This document shows positions 24,177-37,802 of a stretch of DNA of 64,000 nucleotides, piece by piece. The position numbers were made by a program, and so were the translations under genes. Positions within the stretch are counted from its first letter, which is position 1. Every line of letters begins with the position of its first letter. This stretch comes from Cladorhizidae sp. MBARI D1340-BT2 (Eukaryota; Porifera; Demospongiae; Poecilosclerida; Cladorhizidae), in NCBI GenBank assembly GCA_028752905.1, contig JAQNBH010000048.1:372001-436000 (forward strand), in the 5' to 3' direction. Under the pieces are notes generated by a model, which saw only the letters and a program-made list of their open reading frames with translations, made no database searches and was not told where the DNA came from.

Positions 24177-25083
24177 ATCAAGTAAGAGTACAATTCATAA
24201 CTGCCCTAATTAACAAGACCAAAGTCCCAGATTTTGTCAACTGATAGAGAAGGCCCTTATCTGCAACATGTCAACAGATTATCAATAAATGTAGTGGTTT
24301 TTCACTGGCAGGCCACCGCTTTGGCAACTGGAAAACGCCAGGAAAGATCGCAAACCTTACCACTTCAAATCACCATAACTTGCTAATACTTAGAGTACTC
24401 AAAATTTTGGCACGTACAAAAGACAGATAATTAGAAGGGCTATCCGGTGATATAAAAATTATCTTTTTTGGGTAAAGTGTTGAATAGTTATGAGCTTTAC
24501 GGCAAAATAACAAGATTTTTGGGGGGGAAATGAGAAACATATAGACCAAATTAGGGCAAATATCAAGATAGAGAACACACAATGAAACCTATCATTCGAA
24601 TCATATCAAGTCCATTACAGTGAAGTGTGCAGAATATATGGATGTTTGGTATCAAGAGAGAGCACTTAGAGAGTCCTATCTTAATAGCTATACATCAAGT
24701 CTATTCAGTGAAGTGTGGAGAATCTATGAAGCTAACCTGTTTAGCATCAAGATAGAGAACACATAGAGAAACCTATCTTGTGATTCTATGTATGCAGAAT
24801 ATACGGATGTTTGGTATCAAGAGAGAGAACAGAGAGAGGCCTACCTTTAGAGCTATATATCAAGTCTATTCAGTGAAGTGTGGAGAATCTATGAAGCTAA
24901 CATGTTTAGCTCAAGATAGAGAACACTGAGAGATACCTATCTTGCAAGTCCATTACAGTGAAGTGTGCAGAATATATGGATGTTTGGTATCAAGAGAGAG
25001 CACTTAGAGAGTCCTATCTTAATAGCTATACATCAAGTCTATTCAGTGAAGTGTGGATAATCTACGAAGCTAACATGTTTAGC
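24177..25083 (+). repeat. Satellite monomer 27 (907 bp)
   Basis: TTGAATAG, converted, TA. Tetramer position 1. Confidence 0.96.
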
Positions 25084-25991
25084 ATCAAGTAAGAGTACAA
25101 TTCATAACTGCCCTAATTAACAAGACCAAAGTCCCAGATTTTGTCAACTGATAGAGAAGGCCCTTATCTGCAACATGTCAACAGATTATCAATAAATGTA
25201 GTGGTTTTTCACTGGCAGGCCACCGCTTTGGCAACTGGAAAACGCCAGGAAAGATCGCAAACCTTACCACTTCAAATCACCATAACTTGCTAATACTTAG
25301 AGTACTCAAAATTTTGGCACGTACAAAAGACAGATAATTAGAAGGGCTATCCGGTGATATAAAAATTATCTTTTTTGGGTAAAGTGTAGAAAAGTTATGA
25401 GCTTTACGGCAAAATAACAAGATTTTTGGGGGGGAAATGAGAAACATATAGACCAAATTAGGGCAAATATCAAGATAGAGAACACACAATGAAACCTATC
25501 ATTCGAATCATATCAAGTCCATTACAGTGAAGTGTGCAGAATATTATGGATGTTTGATATCAACAGAGAGCACAGGGAGAGACCTATCTTAATAGCTATA
25601 TATCAAGTTTATACAGTGAAGTGTGGAGAATCTATGAAGCTAACCTGTTTAGCATCAAGATAGAGAACACATAGAGAAACCTATCTTGTGATTCTATGTA
25701 TGCAGAATATACGGATGTTTGGTATCAAGAGAGAGAACAGAGAGAGGCCTACCTTTAGAGCTATATATCAAGTCTATTCAGTGAAGTGTGGAGAATCTAT
25801 GAAGCTAACATGTTCAGCTCAAGATAGAGAACACTGAGAGATACCTATCTTGCAAGTCCATTACAGTGAAGTGTGCAGAATATATGGATGTTTGGTATCA
25901 AGAGAGAGCACTTAGAGAGTCCTATCTTAATAGCTATACATCAAGTCTATTCAGTGAAGTGTGGATAATCTACGAAGCTAACATGTTTAGC
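25084..25991 (+). repeat. Satellite monomer 28 (908 bp)
   Basis: Default tract, TA, without the TATA expected at tetramer position 2; a replaced or converted copy. Confidence 0.96.
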
Positions 25992-26897
25992 ATCAAGTAA
26001 GAGTACAATTCATAACTGCCCTAATTAACAAGACCAAAGTCCCAGATTTTGTCAACTGATAGAGAAGGCCCTTATCTGCAACATGTCAACAGATTATCAA
26101 TAAATGTAGTGGTTTTTCACTGGCAGGCCACCGCTTTGGCAACTGGAAAACGCCAGGAAAGATCGCAAACCTTACCACTTCAAATCACCATAACTTGCTA
26201 ATACTTAGAGTACTCAAAATTTTGGCACGTACAAAAGACAGATAATTAGAAGGGCTATCCGGTGATATAAAAATTATCTTTTTTGGGTAAAGTGTAGAAA
26301 AGTTATGAGCTTTACGGCAAAATAACAAGATTTTTGGGGGGGAAATGAGAAACATATAGACCAAATTAGGGCAAATATCAAGATAGAGAACACACAATGA
26401 AACCTATCATTCGAATCATATCAAGTCCATTACAGTGAAGTGTGCAGAATATTATGGATGTTTGATATCAACAGAGAGCACAGGGAGAGACCTATCTTAA
26501 TAGCTATATATCAAGTTTATACAGTGAAGTGTGGAGAATCTATGAAGCTAACCTGTTTAGCATCAAGATAGAGAACACAGAGAAACCTATCTTGTGATTC
26601 TATGTATGCAGAATATACGGATGTTTGGTATCAAGAGAGAGAACAGAGAGAGGCCTACCTTTAGAGCTATATATCAAGTCTATTCAGTGAAGTGTGGAGA
26701 ATCTATGAAGCTAACATGTTCAGCTCAAGATAGAGAACACTGAGAGATACCTATCTTGCAAGTCCATTACAGTGAAGTGTGCAGAATATATGGATGTTTG
26801 GTATCAAGAGAGAGCACTTAGAGAGTCCTATCTTAATAGCTATACATCAAGTCTATTCAGTGAAGTGTGGATAATCTACGAAGCTAACATGTTTAGC
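25992..26897 (+). repeat. Satellite monomer 29 (906 bp)
   Basis: No TA as expected at tetramer position 3, but with the default tract T5G7A3 in place of T5G6A4, so a mosaic. Confidence 0.96.
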
Positions 26898-27805
26898 ATC
26901 AAGTAAGAGTACAATTCATAACTGCCCTAATTAACAAGACCAAAGTCCCAGATTTTGTCAACTGATAGAGAAGGCCCTTATCTGCAACATGTCAACAGAT
27001 TATCAATAAATGTAGTGGTTTTTCACTGGCAGGCCACCGCTTTGGCAACTGGAAAACGCCAGGAAAGATCGCAAACCTTACCACTTCAAATCACCATAAC
27101 TTGCTAATACTTAGAGTACTCAAAATTTTGGCACGTACAAAAGACAGATAATTAGAAGGGCTATCCAGTGATATAAAAATTATCTTTTTTGGGTAAAGTG
27201 TAGAAAAGTTATGAGCTTTACGGCAAAATAACAAGATTTTTTGGGGGGAAATGAGAAACATATAGACCAAATTAGGGCAAATATCAAGATAGAGAACACA
27301 CAATGAAACCTATCATTCGAATCATATCAAGTCCATTACAGTGAAGTGTGCAGAATATTATGGATGTTTGATATCAACAGAGAGCACAGGGAGAGACCTA
27401 TCTTAATAGCTATATATCAAGTTTATACAGTGAAGTGTGGAGAATCTATGAAGCTAACCTGTTTAGCATCAAGATAGAGAACACATAGAGAAACCTATCT
27501 TGTGATTCTATGTATGCAGAATATACGGATGTTTGGTATCAAGAGAGAGAACAGAGAGAGGCCTACCTTTAGAGCTATATATCAAGTCTATTCAGTGAAG
27601 TGTGGAGAATCTATGAAGCTAACATGTTCAGCTCAAGATAGAGAACACTGAGAGATACCTATCTTGCAAGTCCATTACAGTGAAGTGTGCAGAATATATG
27701 GATGTTTGGTATCAAGAGAGAGCACTTAGAGAGTCCTATCTTAATAGCTATACATCAAGTCTATTCAGTGAAGTGTGGATAATCTACGAAGCTAACATGT
27801 TTAGC
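26898..27805 (+). repeat. Satellite monomer 30 (908 bp)
   Basis: TA, CCAG at 27167 shared with monomer 26, and the only T6G6A3 tract in the window. Tetramer position 4. Confidence 0.96.
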
Positions 27806-28712
27806 ATCAAGTAAGAGTACAATTCATAACTGCCCTAATTAACAAGACCAAAGTCCCAGATTTTGTCAACTGATAGAGAAGGCCCTTATCTGCAACATGT
27901 CAACAGATTATCAATAAATGTAGTGGTTTTTCACTGGCAGGCCACCGCTTTGGCAACTGGAAAACGCCAGGAAAGATCGCAAACCTTACCACTTCAAATC
28001 ACCATAACTTGCTAATACTTAGAGTACTCAAAATTTTGGCACGTACAAAAGACAGATAATTAGAAGGGCTATCCGGTGATATAAAAATTATCTTTTTTGG
28101 GTAAAGTGTTGAATAGTTATGAGCTTTACGGCAAAATAACAAGATTTTTGGGGGGGAAATGAGAAACATATAGACCAAATTAGGGCAAATATCAAGATAG
28201 AGAACACACAATGAAACCTATCATTCGAATCATATCAAGTCCATTACAGTGAAGTGTGCAGAATATATGGATGTTTGGTATCAAGAGAGAGCACTTAGAG
28301 AGTCCTATCTTAATAGCTATACATCAAGTCTATTCAGTGAAGTGTGGAGAATCTATGAAGCTAACCTGTTTAGCATCAAGATAGAGAACACATAGAGAAA
28401 CCTATCTTGTGATTCTATGTATGCAGAATATACGGATGTTTGGTATCAAGAGAGAGAACAGAGAGAGGCCTACCTTTAGAGCTATATATCAAGTCTATTC
28501 AGTGAAGTGTGGAGAATCTATGAAGCTAACATGTTTAGCTCAAGATAGAGAACACTGAGAGATACCTATCTTGCAAGTCCATTACAGTGAAGTGTGCAGA
28601 ATATATGGATGTTTGGTATCAAGAGAGAGCACTTAGAGAGTCCTATCTTAATAGCTATACATCAAGTCTATTCAGTGAAGTGTGGATAATCTACGAAGCT
28701 AACATGTTTAGC
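27806..28712 (+). repeat. Satellite monomer 31 (907 bp)
   Basis: TTGAATAG, converted, TA. Confidence 0.96.
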
Positions 28713-29620
28713 ATCAAGTAAGAGTACAATTCATAACTGCCCTAATTAACAAGACCAAAGTCCCAGATTTTGTCAACTGATAGAGAAGGCCCTTATCTGC
28801 AACATGTCAACAGATTATCAATAAATGTAGTGGTTTTTCACTGGCAGGCCACCGCTTTGGCAACTGGAAAACGCCAGGAAAGATCGCAAACCTTACCACT
28901 TCAAATCACCATAACTTGCTAATACTTAGAGTACTCAAAATTTTGGCACGTACAAAAGACAGATAATTAGAAGGGCTATCCGGTGATATAAAAATTATCT
29001 TTTTTGGGTAAAGTGTAGAAAAGTTATGAGCTTTACGGCAAAATAACAAGATTTTTGGGGGGGAAATGAGAAACATATAGACCAAATTAGGGCAAATATC
29101 AAGATAGAGAACACACAATGAAACCTATCATTCGAATCATATCAAGTCCATTACAGTGAAGTGTGCAGAATATTATGGATGTTTGATATCAACAGAGAGC
29201 ACAGGGAGAGACCTATCTTAATAGCTATATATCAAGTTTATACAGTGAAGTGTGGAGAATCTATGAAGCTAACCTGTTTAGCATCAAGATAGAGAACACA
29301 TAGAGAAACCTATCTTGTGATTCTATGTATGCAGAATATACGGATGTTTGGTATCAAGAGAGAGAACAGAGAGAGGCCTACCTTTAGAGCTATATATCAA
29401 GTCTATTCAGTGAAGTGTGGAGAATCTATGAAGCTAACATGTTCAGCTCAAGATAGAGAACACTGAGAGATACCTATCTTGCAAGTCCATTACAGTGAAG
29501 TGTGCAGAATATATGGATGTTTGGTATCAAGAGAGAGCACTTAGAGAGTCCTATCTTAATAGCTATACATCAAGTCTATTCAGTGAAGTGTGGATAATCT
29601 ACGAAGCTAACATGTTTAGC
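28713..29620 (+). repeat. Satellite monomer 32 (908 bp)
   Basis: Default tract, unconverted, TA. With monomer 31 it forms an extra pair between tetramers. Confidence 0.96.
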
Positions 29621-30527
29621 ATCAAGTAAGAGTACAATTCATAACTGCCCTAATTAACAAGACCAAAGTCCCAGATTTTGTCAACTGATAGAGAAGGCCC
29701 TTATCTGCAACATGTCAACAGATTATCAATAAATGTAGTGGTTTTTCACTGGCAGGCCACCGCTTTGGCAACTGGAAAACGCCAGGAAAGATCGCAAACC
29801 TTACCACTTCAAATCACCATAACTTGCTAATACTTAGAGTACTCAAAATTTTGGCACGTACAAAAGACAGATAATTAGAAGGGCTATCCGGTGATATAAA
29901 AATTATCTTTTTTGGGTAAAGTGTTGAATAGTTATGAGCTTTACGGCAAAATAACAAGATTTTTGGGGGGGAAATGAGAAACATATAGACCAAATTAGGG
30001 CAAATATCAAGATAGAGAACACACAATGAAACCTATCATTCGAATCATATCAAGTCCATTACAGTGAAGTGTGCAGAATATATGGATGTTTGGTATCAAG
30101 AGAGAGCACTTAGAGAGTCCTATCTTAATAGCTATACATCAAGTCTATTCAGTGAAGTGTGGAGAATCTATGAAGCTAACCTGTTTAGCATCAAGATAGA
30201 GAACACATAGAGAAACCTATCTTGTGATTCTATGTATGCAGAATATACGGATGTTTGGTATCAAGAGAGAGAACAGAGAGAGGCCTACCTTTAGAGCTAT
30301 ATATCAAGTCTATTCAGTGAAGTGTGGAGAATCTATGAAGCTAACATGTTTAGCTCAAGATAGAGAACACTGAGAGATACCTATCTTGCAAGTCCATTAC
30401 AGTGAAGTGTGCAGAATATATGGATGTTTGGTATCAAGAGAGAGCACTTAGAGAGTCCTATCTTAATAGCTATACATCAAGTCTATTCAGTGAAGTGTGG
30501 ATAATCTACGAAGCTAACATGTTTAGC
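29621..30527 (+). repeat. Satellite monomer 33 (907 bp)
   Basis: TTGAATAG, converted, TA. Last copy with TTGAATAG in the window; tetramer position 1. Confidence 0.96.
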
Positions 30528-31439
30528 ATCAAGTAAGAGTACAATTCATAACTGCCCTAATTAACAAGACCAAAGTCCCAGATTTTGTCAACTGATAGAG
30601 AAGGCCCTTATCTGCAACATGTCAACAGATTATCAATAAATGTAGTGGTTTTTCACTGGCAGGCCACCGCTTTGGCAACTGGAAAACGCCAGGAAAGATC
30701 GCAAACCTTACCACTTCAAATCACCATAACTTGCTAATACTTAGAGTACTCAAAATTTTGGCACGTACAAAAGACAGATAATTAGAAGGGCTATCCGGTG
30801 ATATAAAAATTATCTTTTTTGGGTAAAGTGTAGAAAAGTTATGAGCTTTACGGCAAAATAACAAGATTTTTGGTAGGGAAATGAGAAACATATATATAGA
30901 CCAAATTAGGGCAAATATCAAGATAGAGAACACACAATGAAACCTATCATTCGAATCATATCAAGTCCATTACAGTGAAGTGTGCAGAATATTATGGATG
31001 TTTGATATCAACAGAGAGCACAGGGAGAGACCTATCTTAATAGCTATATATCAAGTTTATACAGTGAAGTGTGGAGAATCTATGAAGCTAACCTGTTTAG
31101 CATCAAGATAGAGAACACATAGAGAAACCTATCTTGTGATTCTATGTATGCAGAATATACGGATGTTTGGTATCAAGAGAGAGAACAGAGAGAGGCCTAC
31201 CTTTAGAGCTATATATCAAGTCTATTCAGTGAAGTGTGGAGAATCTATGAAGCTAACATGTTCAGCTCAAGATAGAGAACACTGAGAGATACCTATCTTG
31301 CAAGTCCATTACAGTGAAGTGTGCAGAATATATGGATGTTTGGTATCAAGAGAGAGCACTTAGAGAGTCCTATCTTAATAGCTATACATCAAGTCTATTC
31401 AGTGAAGTGTGGATAATCTACGAAGCTAACATGTTTAGC
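30528..31439 (+). repeat. Satellite monomer 34 (912 bp)
   Basis: TATA, TA, and GGTAGGG in place of the G-run at 30872-30878, a form shared only with monomer 38. Confidence 0.96.
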
Positions 31440-32345
31440 ATCAAGTAAGAGTACAATTCATAACTGCCCTAATTAACAAGACCAAAGTCCCAGATTTTGT
31501 CAACTGATAGAGAAGGCCCTTATCTGCAACATGTCAACAGATTATCAATAAATGTAGTGGTTTTTCACTGGCAGGCCACCGCTTTGGCAACTGGAAAACG
31601 CCAGGAAAGATCGCAAACCTTACCACTTCAAATCACCATAACTTGCTAATACTTAGAGTACTCAAAATTTTGGCACGTACAAAAGACAGATAATTAGAAG
31701 GGCTATCCGGTGATATAAAAATTATCTTTTTTGGGTAAAGTGTAGAAAAGTTATGAGCTTTACGGCAAAATAACAAGATTTTTGGGGGGAAAATGAGAAA
31801 CATATAGACCAAATTAGGGCAAATATCAAGATAGAGAACACACAATGAAACCTATCATTCGAATCATATCAAGTCCATTACAGTGAAGTGTGCAGAATAT
31901 TATGGATGTTTGATATCAACAGAGAGCACAGGGAGAGACCTATCTTAATAGCTATATATCAAGTTTATACAGTGAAGTGTGGAGAATCTATGAAGCTAAC
32001 CTGTTTAGCATCAAGATAGAGAACACAGAGAAACCTATCTTGTGATTCTATGTATGCAGAATATACGGATGTTTGGTATCAAGAGAGAGAACAGAGAGAG
32101 GCCTACCTTTAGAGCTATATATCAAGTCTATTCAGTGAAGTGTGGAGAATCTATGAAGCTAACATGTTCAGCTCAAGATAGAGAACACTGAGAGATACCT
32201 ATCTTGCAAGTCCATTACAGTGAAGTGTGCAGAATATATGGATGTTTGGTATCAAGAGAGAGCACTTAGAGAGTCCTATCTTAATAGCTATACATCAAGT
32301 CTATTCAGTGAAGTGTGGATAATCTACGAAGCTAACATGTTTAGC
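31440..32345 (+). repeat. Satellite monomer 35 (906 bp)
   Basis: Tract T5G6A4, no TA. Counterpart of monomer 39. Confidence 0.96.
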
Positions 32346-33253
32346 ATCAAGTAAGAGTACAATTCATAACTGCCCTAATTAACAAGACCAAAGTCCCAGA
32401 TTTTGTCAACTGATAGAGAAGGCCCTTATCTGCAACATGTCAACAGATTATCAATAAATGTAGTGGTTTTTCACTGGCAGGCCACCGCTTTGGCAACTGG
32501 AAAACGCCAGGAAAGATCGCAAACCTTACCACTTCAAATCACCATAACTTGCTAATACTTAGAGTACTCAAAATTTTGGCACTTACAAAAGACAGATAAT
32601 TAGAAGGGCTATCCGGTGATATAAAAATTATCTTTTTGGGGTAAAGTGTAGAAAAGTTATGAGCTTTACGGCAAAATAACAAGATTTTTGGGGGGGAAAT
32701 GAGAAACATATAGACCAAATTAGGGCAAATATCAAGATAGAGAACACACAATGAAACCTATCATTCGAATCATATCAAGTCCATTACAGTGAAGTGTGCA
32801 GAATATTATGGATGTTTGATATCAACAGAGAGCACAGGGAGAGACCTATCTTAATAGCTATATATCAAGTTTATACAGTGAAGTGTGGAGAATCTATGAA
32901 GCTAACCTGTTTAGCATCAAGATAGAGAACACATAGAGAAACCTATCTTGTGATTCTATGTATGCAGAATATACGGATGTTTGGTATCAAGAGAGAGAAC
33001 AGAGAGAGGCCTACCTTTAGAGCTATATATCAAGTCTATTCAGTGAAGTGTGGAGAATCTATGAAGCTAACATGTTCAGCTCAAGATAGAGAACACTGAG
33101 AGATACCTATCTTGCAAGTCCATTACAGTGAAGTGTGCAGAATATATGGATGTTTGGTATCAAGAGAGAGCACTTAGAGAGTCCTATCTTAATAGCTATA
33201 CATCAAGTCTATTCAGTGAAGTGTGGATAATCTACGAAGCTAACATGTTTAGC
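32346..33253 (+). repeat. Satellite monomer 36 (908 bp)
   Basis: Default tract, TA. Private CACTTAC (T at 32583) and TCTTTTTGGGG, shared only with monomer 40. Confidence 0.96.
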
Positions 33254-34163
33254 ATCAAGTAAGAGTACAATTCATAACTGCCCTAATTAACAAGACCAAA
33301 GTCCCAGATTTTGTCAACTGATAGAGAAGGCCCTTATCTGCAACATGTCAACAGATTATCAATAAATGTAGTGGTTTTTCACTGGCAGGCCACCGCTTTG
33401 GCAACTGGAAAACGCCAGGAAAGATCGCAAACCTTACCACTACTTCAAATCAACATAACTTGCTAATACTTAGAGTACTCAAAATTTTGGCACGTACAAA
33501 AGACAGATAATTAGAAGGGCTATCCGGTGATATAAAAATTATCTTTTTTGGGTAAAGTGTAGAAAAGTTATGAGCTTTACGGCAAAATAACAAGATTTTT
33601 GGGGGGGAAATGAGAAACATATAGACCAAATTAGGGCAAATATCAAGATAGAGAACACACAATGAAACCTATCATTCGAATCATATCAAGTCCATTACAG
33701 TGAAGTGTGCAGAATATATGGATGTTTGGTATCAAGAGAGAGCACTTAGAGAGTCCTATCTTAATAGCTATACATCAAGTCTATTCAGTGAAGTGTGGAG
33801 AATCTATGAAGCTAACCTGTTTAGCATCAAGATAGAGAACACATAGAGAAACCTATCTTGTGATTCTATGTATGCAGAATATACGGATGTTTGGTATCAA
33901 GAGAGAGAACAGAGAGAGGCCTACCTTTAGAGCTATATATCAAGTCTATTCAGTGAAGTGTGGAGAATCTATGAAGCTAACATGTTCAGCTCAAGATAGA
34001 GAACACTGAGAGATACCTATCTTGCAAGTCCATTACAGTGAAGTGTTCAGAATATATGGATGTTTGGTATCAAGAGAGAGCACTTAGAGAGTCCTATCTT
34101 AATAGCTATACATCAAGTCTATTCAGTGAAGTGTGGATAATCTACGAAGCTAACATGTTTAGC
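33254..34163 (+). repeat. Satellite monomer 37 (910 bp)
   Basis: First copy with ACT and with CAACAT (for CACCAT), yet the last converted one. TAGAAAAG, TA, GTGTTCAG at A3 (34047). It carries left-half and right-half markers, so it is a recombinant at the domain border. Confidence 0.96.
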
Positions 34164-35075
34164 ATCAAGTAAGAGTACAATTCATAACTGCCCTAATTAA
34201 CAAGACCAAAGTCCCAGATTTTGTCAACTGATAGAGAAGGCCCTTATCTGCAACATGTCAACAGATTATCAATAAATGTAGTGGTTTTTCACTGGCAGGC
34301 CACCGCTTTGGCAACTGGAAAACGCCAGGAAAGATCGCAAACCTTACCACTTCAAATCACCATAACTTGCTAATACTTAGAGTACTCAAAATTTTGGCAC
34401 GTACAAAAGACAGATAATTAGAAGGGCTATCCGGTGATATAAAAATTATCTTTTTTGGGTAAAGTGTAGAAAAGTTATGAGCTTTACGGCAAAATAACAA
34501 GATTTTTGGTAGGGAAATGAGAAACATATATATAGACCAAATTAGGGCAAATATCAAGATAGAGAACACACAATGAAACCTATCATTCGAATCATATCAA
34601 GTCCATTACAGTGAAGTGTGCAGAATATTATGGATGTTTGATATCAACAGAGAGCACAGGGAGAGACCTATCTTAATAGCTATATATCAAGTTTATACAG
34701 TGAAGTGTGGAGAATCTATGAAGCTAACCTGTTTAGCATCAAGATAGAGAACACATAGAGAAACCTATCTTGTGATTCTATGTATGCAGAATATACGGAT
34801 GTTTGGTATCAAGAGAGAGAACAGAGAGAGGCCTACCTTTAGAGCTATATATCAAGTCTATTCAGTGAAGTGTGGAGAATCTATGAAGCTAACATGTTCA
34901 GCTCAAGATAGAGAACACTGAGAGATACCTATCTTGCAAGTCCATTACAGTGAAGTGTGCAGAATATATGGATGTTTGGTATCAAGAGAGAGCACTTAGA
35001 GAGTCCTATCTTAATAGCTATACATCAAGTCTATTCAGTGAAGTGTGGATAATCTACGAAGCTAACATGTTTAGC
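34164..35075 (+). repeat. Satellite monomer 38 (912 bp)
   Basis: TATA, TA, GGTAGGG at 34508-34514; counterpart of monomer 34. Confidence 0.96.
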
Positions 35076-35981
35076 ATCAAGTAAGAGTACAATTCATAAC
35101 TGCCCTAATTAACAAGACCAAAGTCCCAGATTTTGTCAACTGATAGAGAAGGCCCTTATCTGCAACATGTCAACAGATTATCAATAAATGTAGTGGTTTT
35201 TCACTGGCAGGCCACCGCTTTGGCAACTGGAAAACGCCAGGAAAGATCGCAAACCTTACCACTTCAAATCACCATAACTTGCTAATACTTAGAGTACTCA
35301 AAATTTTGGCACGTACAAAAGACAGATAATTAGAAGGGCTATCCGGTGATATAAAAATTATCTTTTTTGGGTAAAGTGTAGAAAAGTTATGAGCTTTACG
35401 GCAAAATAACAAGATTTTTGGGGGGAAAATGAGAAACATATAGACCAAATTAGGGCAAATATCAAGATAGAGAACACACAATGAAACCTATCATTCGAAT
35501 CATATCAAGTCCATTACAGTGAAGTGTGCAGAATATTATGGATGTTTGATATCAACAGAGAGCACAGGGAGAGACCTATCTTAATAGCTATATATCAAGT
35601 TTATACAGTGAAGTGTGGAGAATCTATGAAGCTAACCTGTTTAGCATCAAGATAGAGAACACAGAGAAACCTATCTTGTGATTCTATGTATGCAGAATAT
35701 ACGGATGTTTGGTATCAAGAGAGAGAACAGAGAGAGGCCTACCTTTAGAGCTATATATCAAGTCTATTCAGTGAAGTGTGGAGAATCTATGAAGCTAACA
35801 TGTTCAGCTCAAGATAGAGAACACTGAGAGATACCTATCTTGCAAGTCCATTACAGTGAAGTGTGCAGAATATATGGATGTTTGGTATCAAGAGAGAGCA
35901 CTTAGAGAGTCCTATCTTAATAGCTATACATCAAGTCTATTCAGTGAAGTGTGGATAATCTACGAAGCTAACATGTTTAGC
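35076..35981 (+). repeat. Satellite monomer 39 (906 bp)
   Basis: Tract T5G6A4, no TA; counterpart of monomer 35. Confidence 0.96.
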
Positions 35982-36889
35982 ATCAAGTAAGAGTACAATT
36001 CATAACTGCCCTAATTAACAAGACCAAAGTCCCAGATTTTGTCAACTGATAGAGAAGGCCCTTATCTGCAACATGTCAACAGATTATCAATAAATGTAGT
36101 GGTTTTTCACTGGCAGGCCACCGCTTTGGCAACTGGAAAACGCCAGGAAAGATCGCAAACCTTACCACTTCAAATCACCATAACTTGCTAATACTTAGAG
36201 TACTCAAAATTTTGGCACTTACAAAAGACAGATAATTAGAAGGGCTATCCGGTGATATAAAAATTATCTTTTTGGGGTAAAGTGTAGAAAAGTTATGAGC
36301 TTTACGGCAAAATAACAAGATTTTTGGGGGGGAAATGAGAAACATATAGACCAAATTAGGGCAAATATCAAGATAGAGAACACACAATGAAACCTATCAT
36401 TCGAATCATATCAAGTCCATTACAGTGAAGTGTGCAGAATATTATGGATGTTTGATATCAACAGAGAGCACAGGGAGAGACCTATCTTAATAGCTATATA
36501 TCAAGTTTATACAGTGAAGTGTGGAGAATCTATGAAGCTAACCTGTTTAGCATCAAGATAGAGAACACATAGAGAAACCTATCTTGTGATTCTATGTATG
36601 CAGAATATACGGATGTTTGGTATCAAGAGAGAGAACAGAGAGAGGCCTACCTTTAGAGCTATATATCAAGTCTATTCAGTGAAGTGTGGAGAATCTATGA
36701 AGCTAACATGTTCAGCTCAAGATAGAGAACACTGAGAGATACCTATCTTGCAAGTCCATTACAGTGAAGTGTGCAGAATATATGGATGTTTGGTATCAAG
36801 AGAGAGCACTTAGAGAGTCCTATCTTAATAGCTATACATCAAGTCTATTCAGTGAAGTGTGGATAATCTACGAAGCTAACATGTTTAGC
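35982..36889 (+). repeat. Satellite monomer 40 (908 bp)
   Basis: CACTTAC (T at 36219) and TCTTTTTGGGG; counterpart of monomer 36. Confidence 0.96.
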
Positions 36890-37802
36890 ATCAAGTAAGA
36901 GTACAATTCATAACTGCCCTAATTAACAAGACCAAAGTCCCAGATTTTGTCAACTGATAGAGAAGGCCCTTATCTGCAACATGTCAACAGATTATCAATA
37001 AATGTAGTGGTTTTTCACTGGCAGGCCACCGCTTTGGCAACTGGAAAACGCCAGGAAAGATCGCAAACCTTACCACTACTTCAAATCAACATAACTTGCT
37101 AATACTTAGAGTACTCAAAATTTTGGCACGTACAAAAGACAGATAATTAGAAGGGCTATCCGGTGATATAAAAATTATCTTTTTTGGGTAAAGTGTAGAA
37201 AAGTTATGAGCTTTACGGCAAAATAACAAGATTTTTGGGGGGGAAATGAGAAACATATATATAGACCAAATTAGGGCAAATATCAAGATAGAGAACACAC
37301 AATGAAACCTATCATTCGAATCATATCAAGTCCATTACAGTGAAGTGTGCAGAATATTATGGATGTTTGATATCAACAGAGAGCACAGGGAGAGACCTAT
37401 CTTAATAGCTATATATCAAGTTTATACAGTGAAGTGTGGAGAATCTATGAAGCTAACCTGTTTAGCATCAAGATAGAGAACACAGAGAAACCTATCTTGT
37501 GATTCTATGTATGCAGAATATACGGATGTTTGGTATCAAGAGAGAGAACAGAGAGAGGCCTACCTTTAGAGCTATATATCAAGTCTATTCAGTGAAGTGT
37601 GGAGAATCTATGAAGCTAACATGTTCAGCTCAAGATAGAGAACACTGAGAGATACCTATCTTGCAAGTCCATTACAGTGAAGTGTTCAGAATATATGGAT
37701 GTTTGGTATCAAGAGAGAGCACTTAGAGAGTCCTATCTTAATAGCTATACATCAAGTCTATTCAGTGAAGTGTGGATAATCTACGAAGCTAACATGTTTA
37801 GC
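36890..37802 (+). repeat. Satellite monomer 41 (913 bp)
   Basis: The longest copy: ACT and TATA together, no TA, CAACAT, GTGTTCAG at 37686. The only copy with both insertions and the only TATA copy lacking TA, so a clear mosaic. Confidence 0.96.

Larger units (their letters stand above)
24177..27805 (+). repeat. Four-monomer higher-order repeat, copy 3 (27-30), variant
   Basis: 3,629 bp. Position 2 lacks TATA and position 3 has the default tract, but position 4 keeps the CCAG marker of copy 2 (23538 and 27167, offset 3,629). Confidence 0.82.
29621..33253 (+). repeat. Four-monomer higher-order repeat, copy 4 (33-36)
   Basis: 3,633 bp in the standard order, with the added private markers GGTAGGG (34) and CACTTAC (36). 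The pair 31-32 separates it from copy 3. Confidence 0.86.
33254..36889 (+). repeat. Four-monomer higher-order repeat, copy 5 (37-40)
   Basis: 3,636 bp. Tandem to copy 4 and sharing GGTAGGG and CACTTAC at an offset of 3,636, so a recent duplication. Position 1 is still converted but has gained ACT and CAACAT. Confidence 0.86.
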
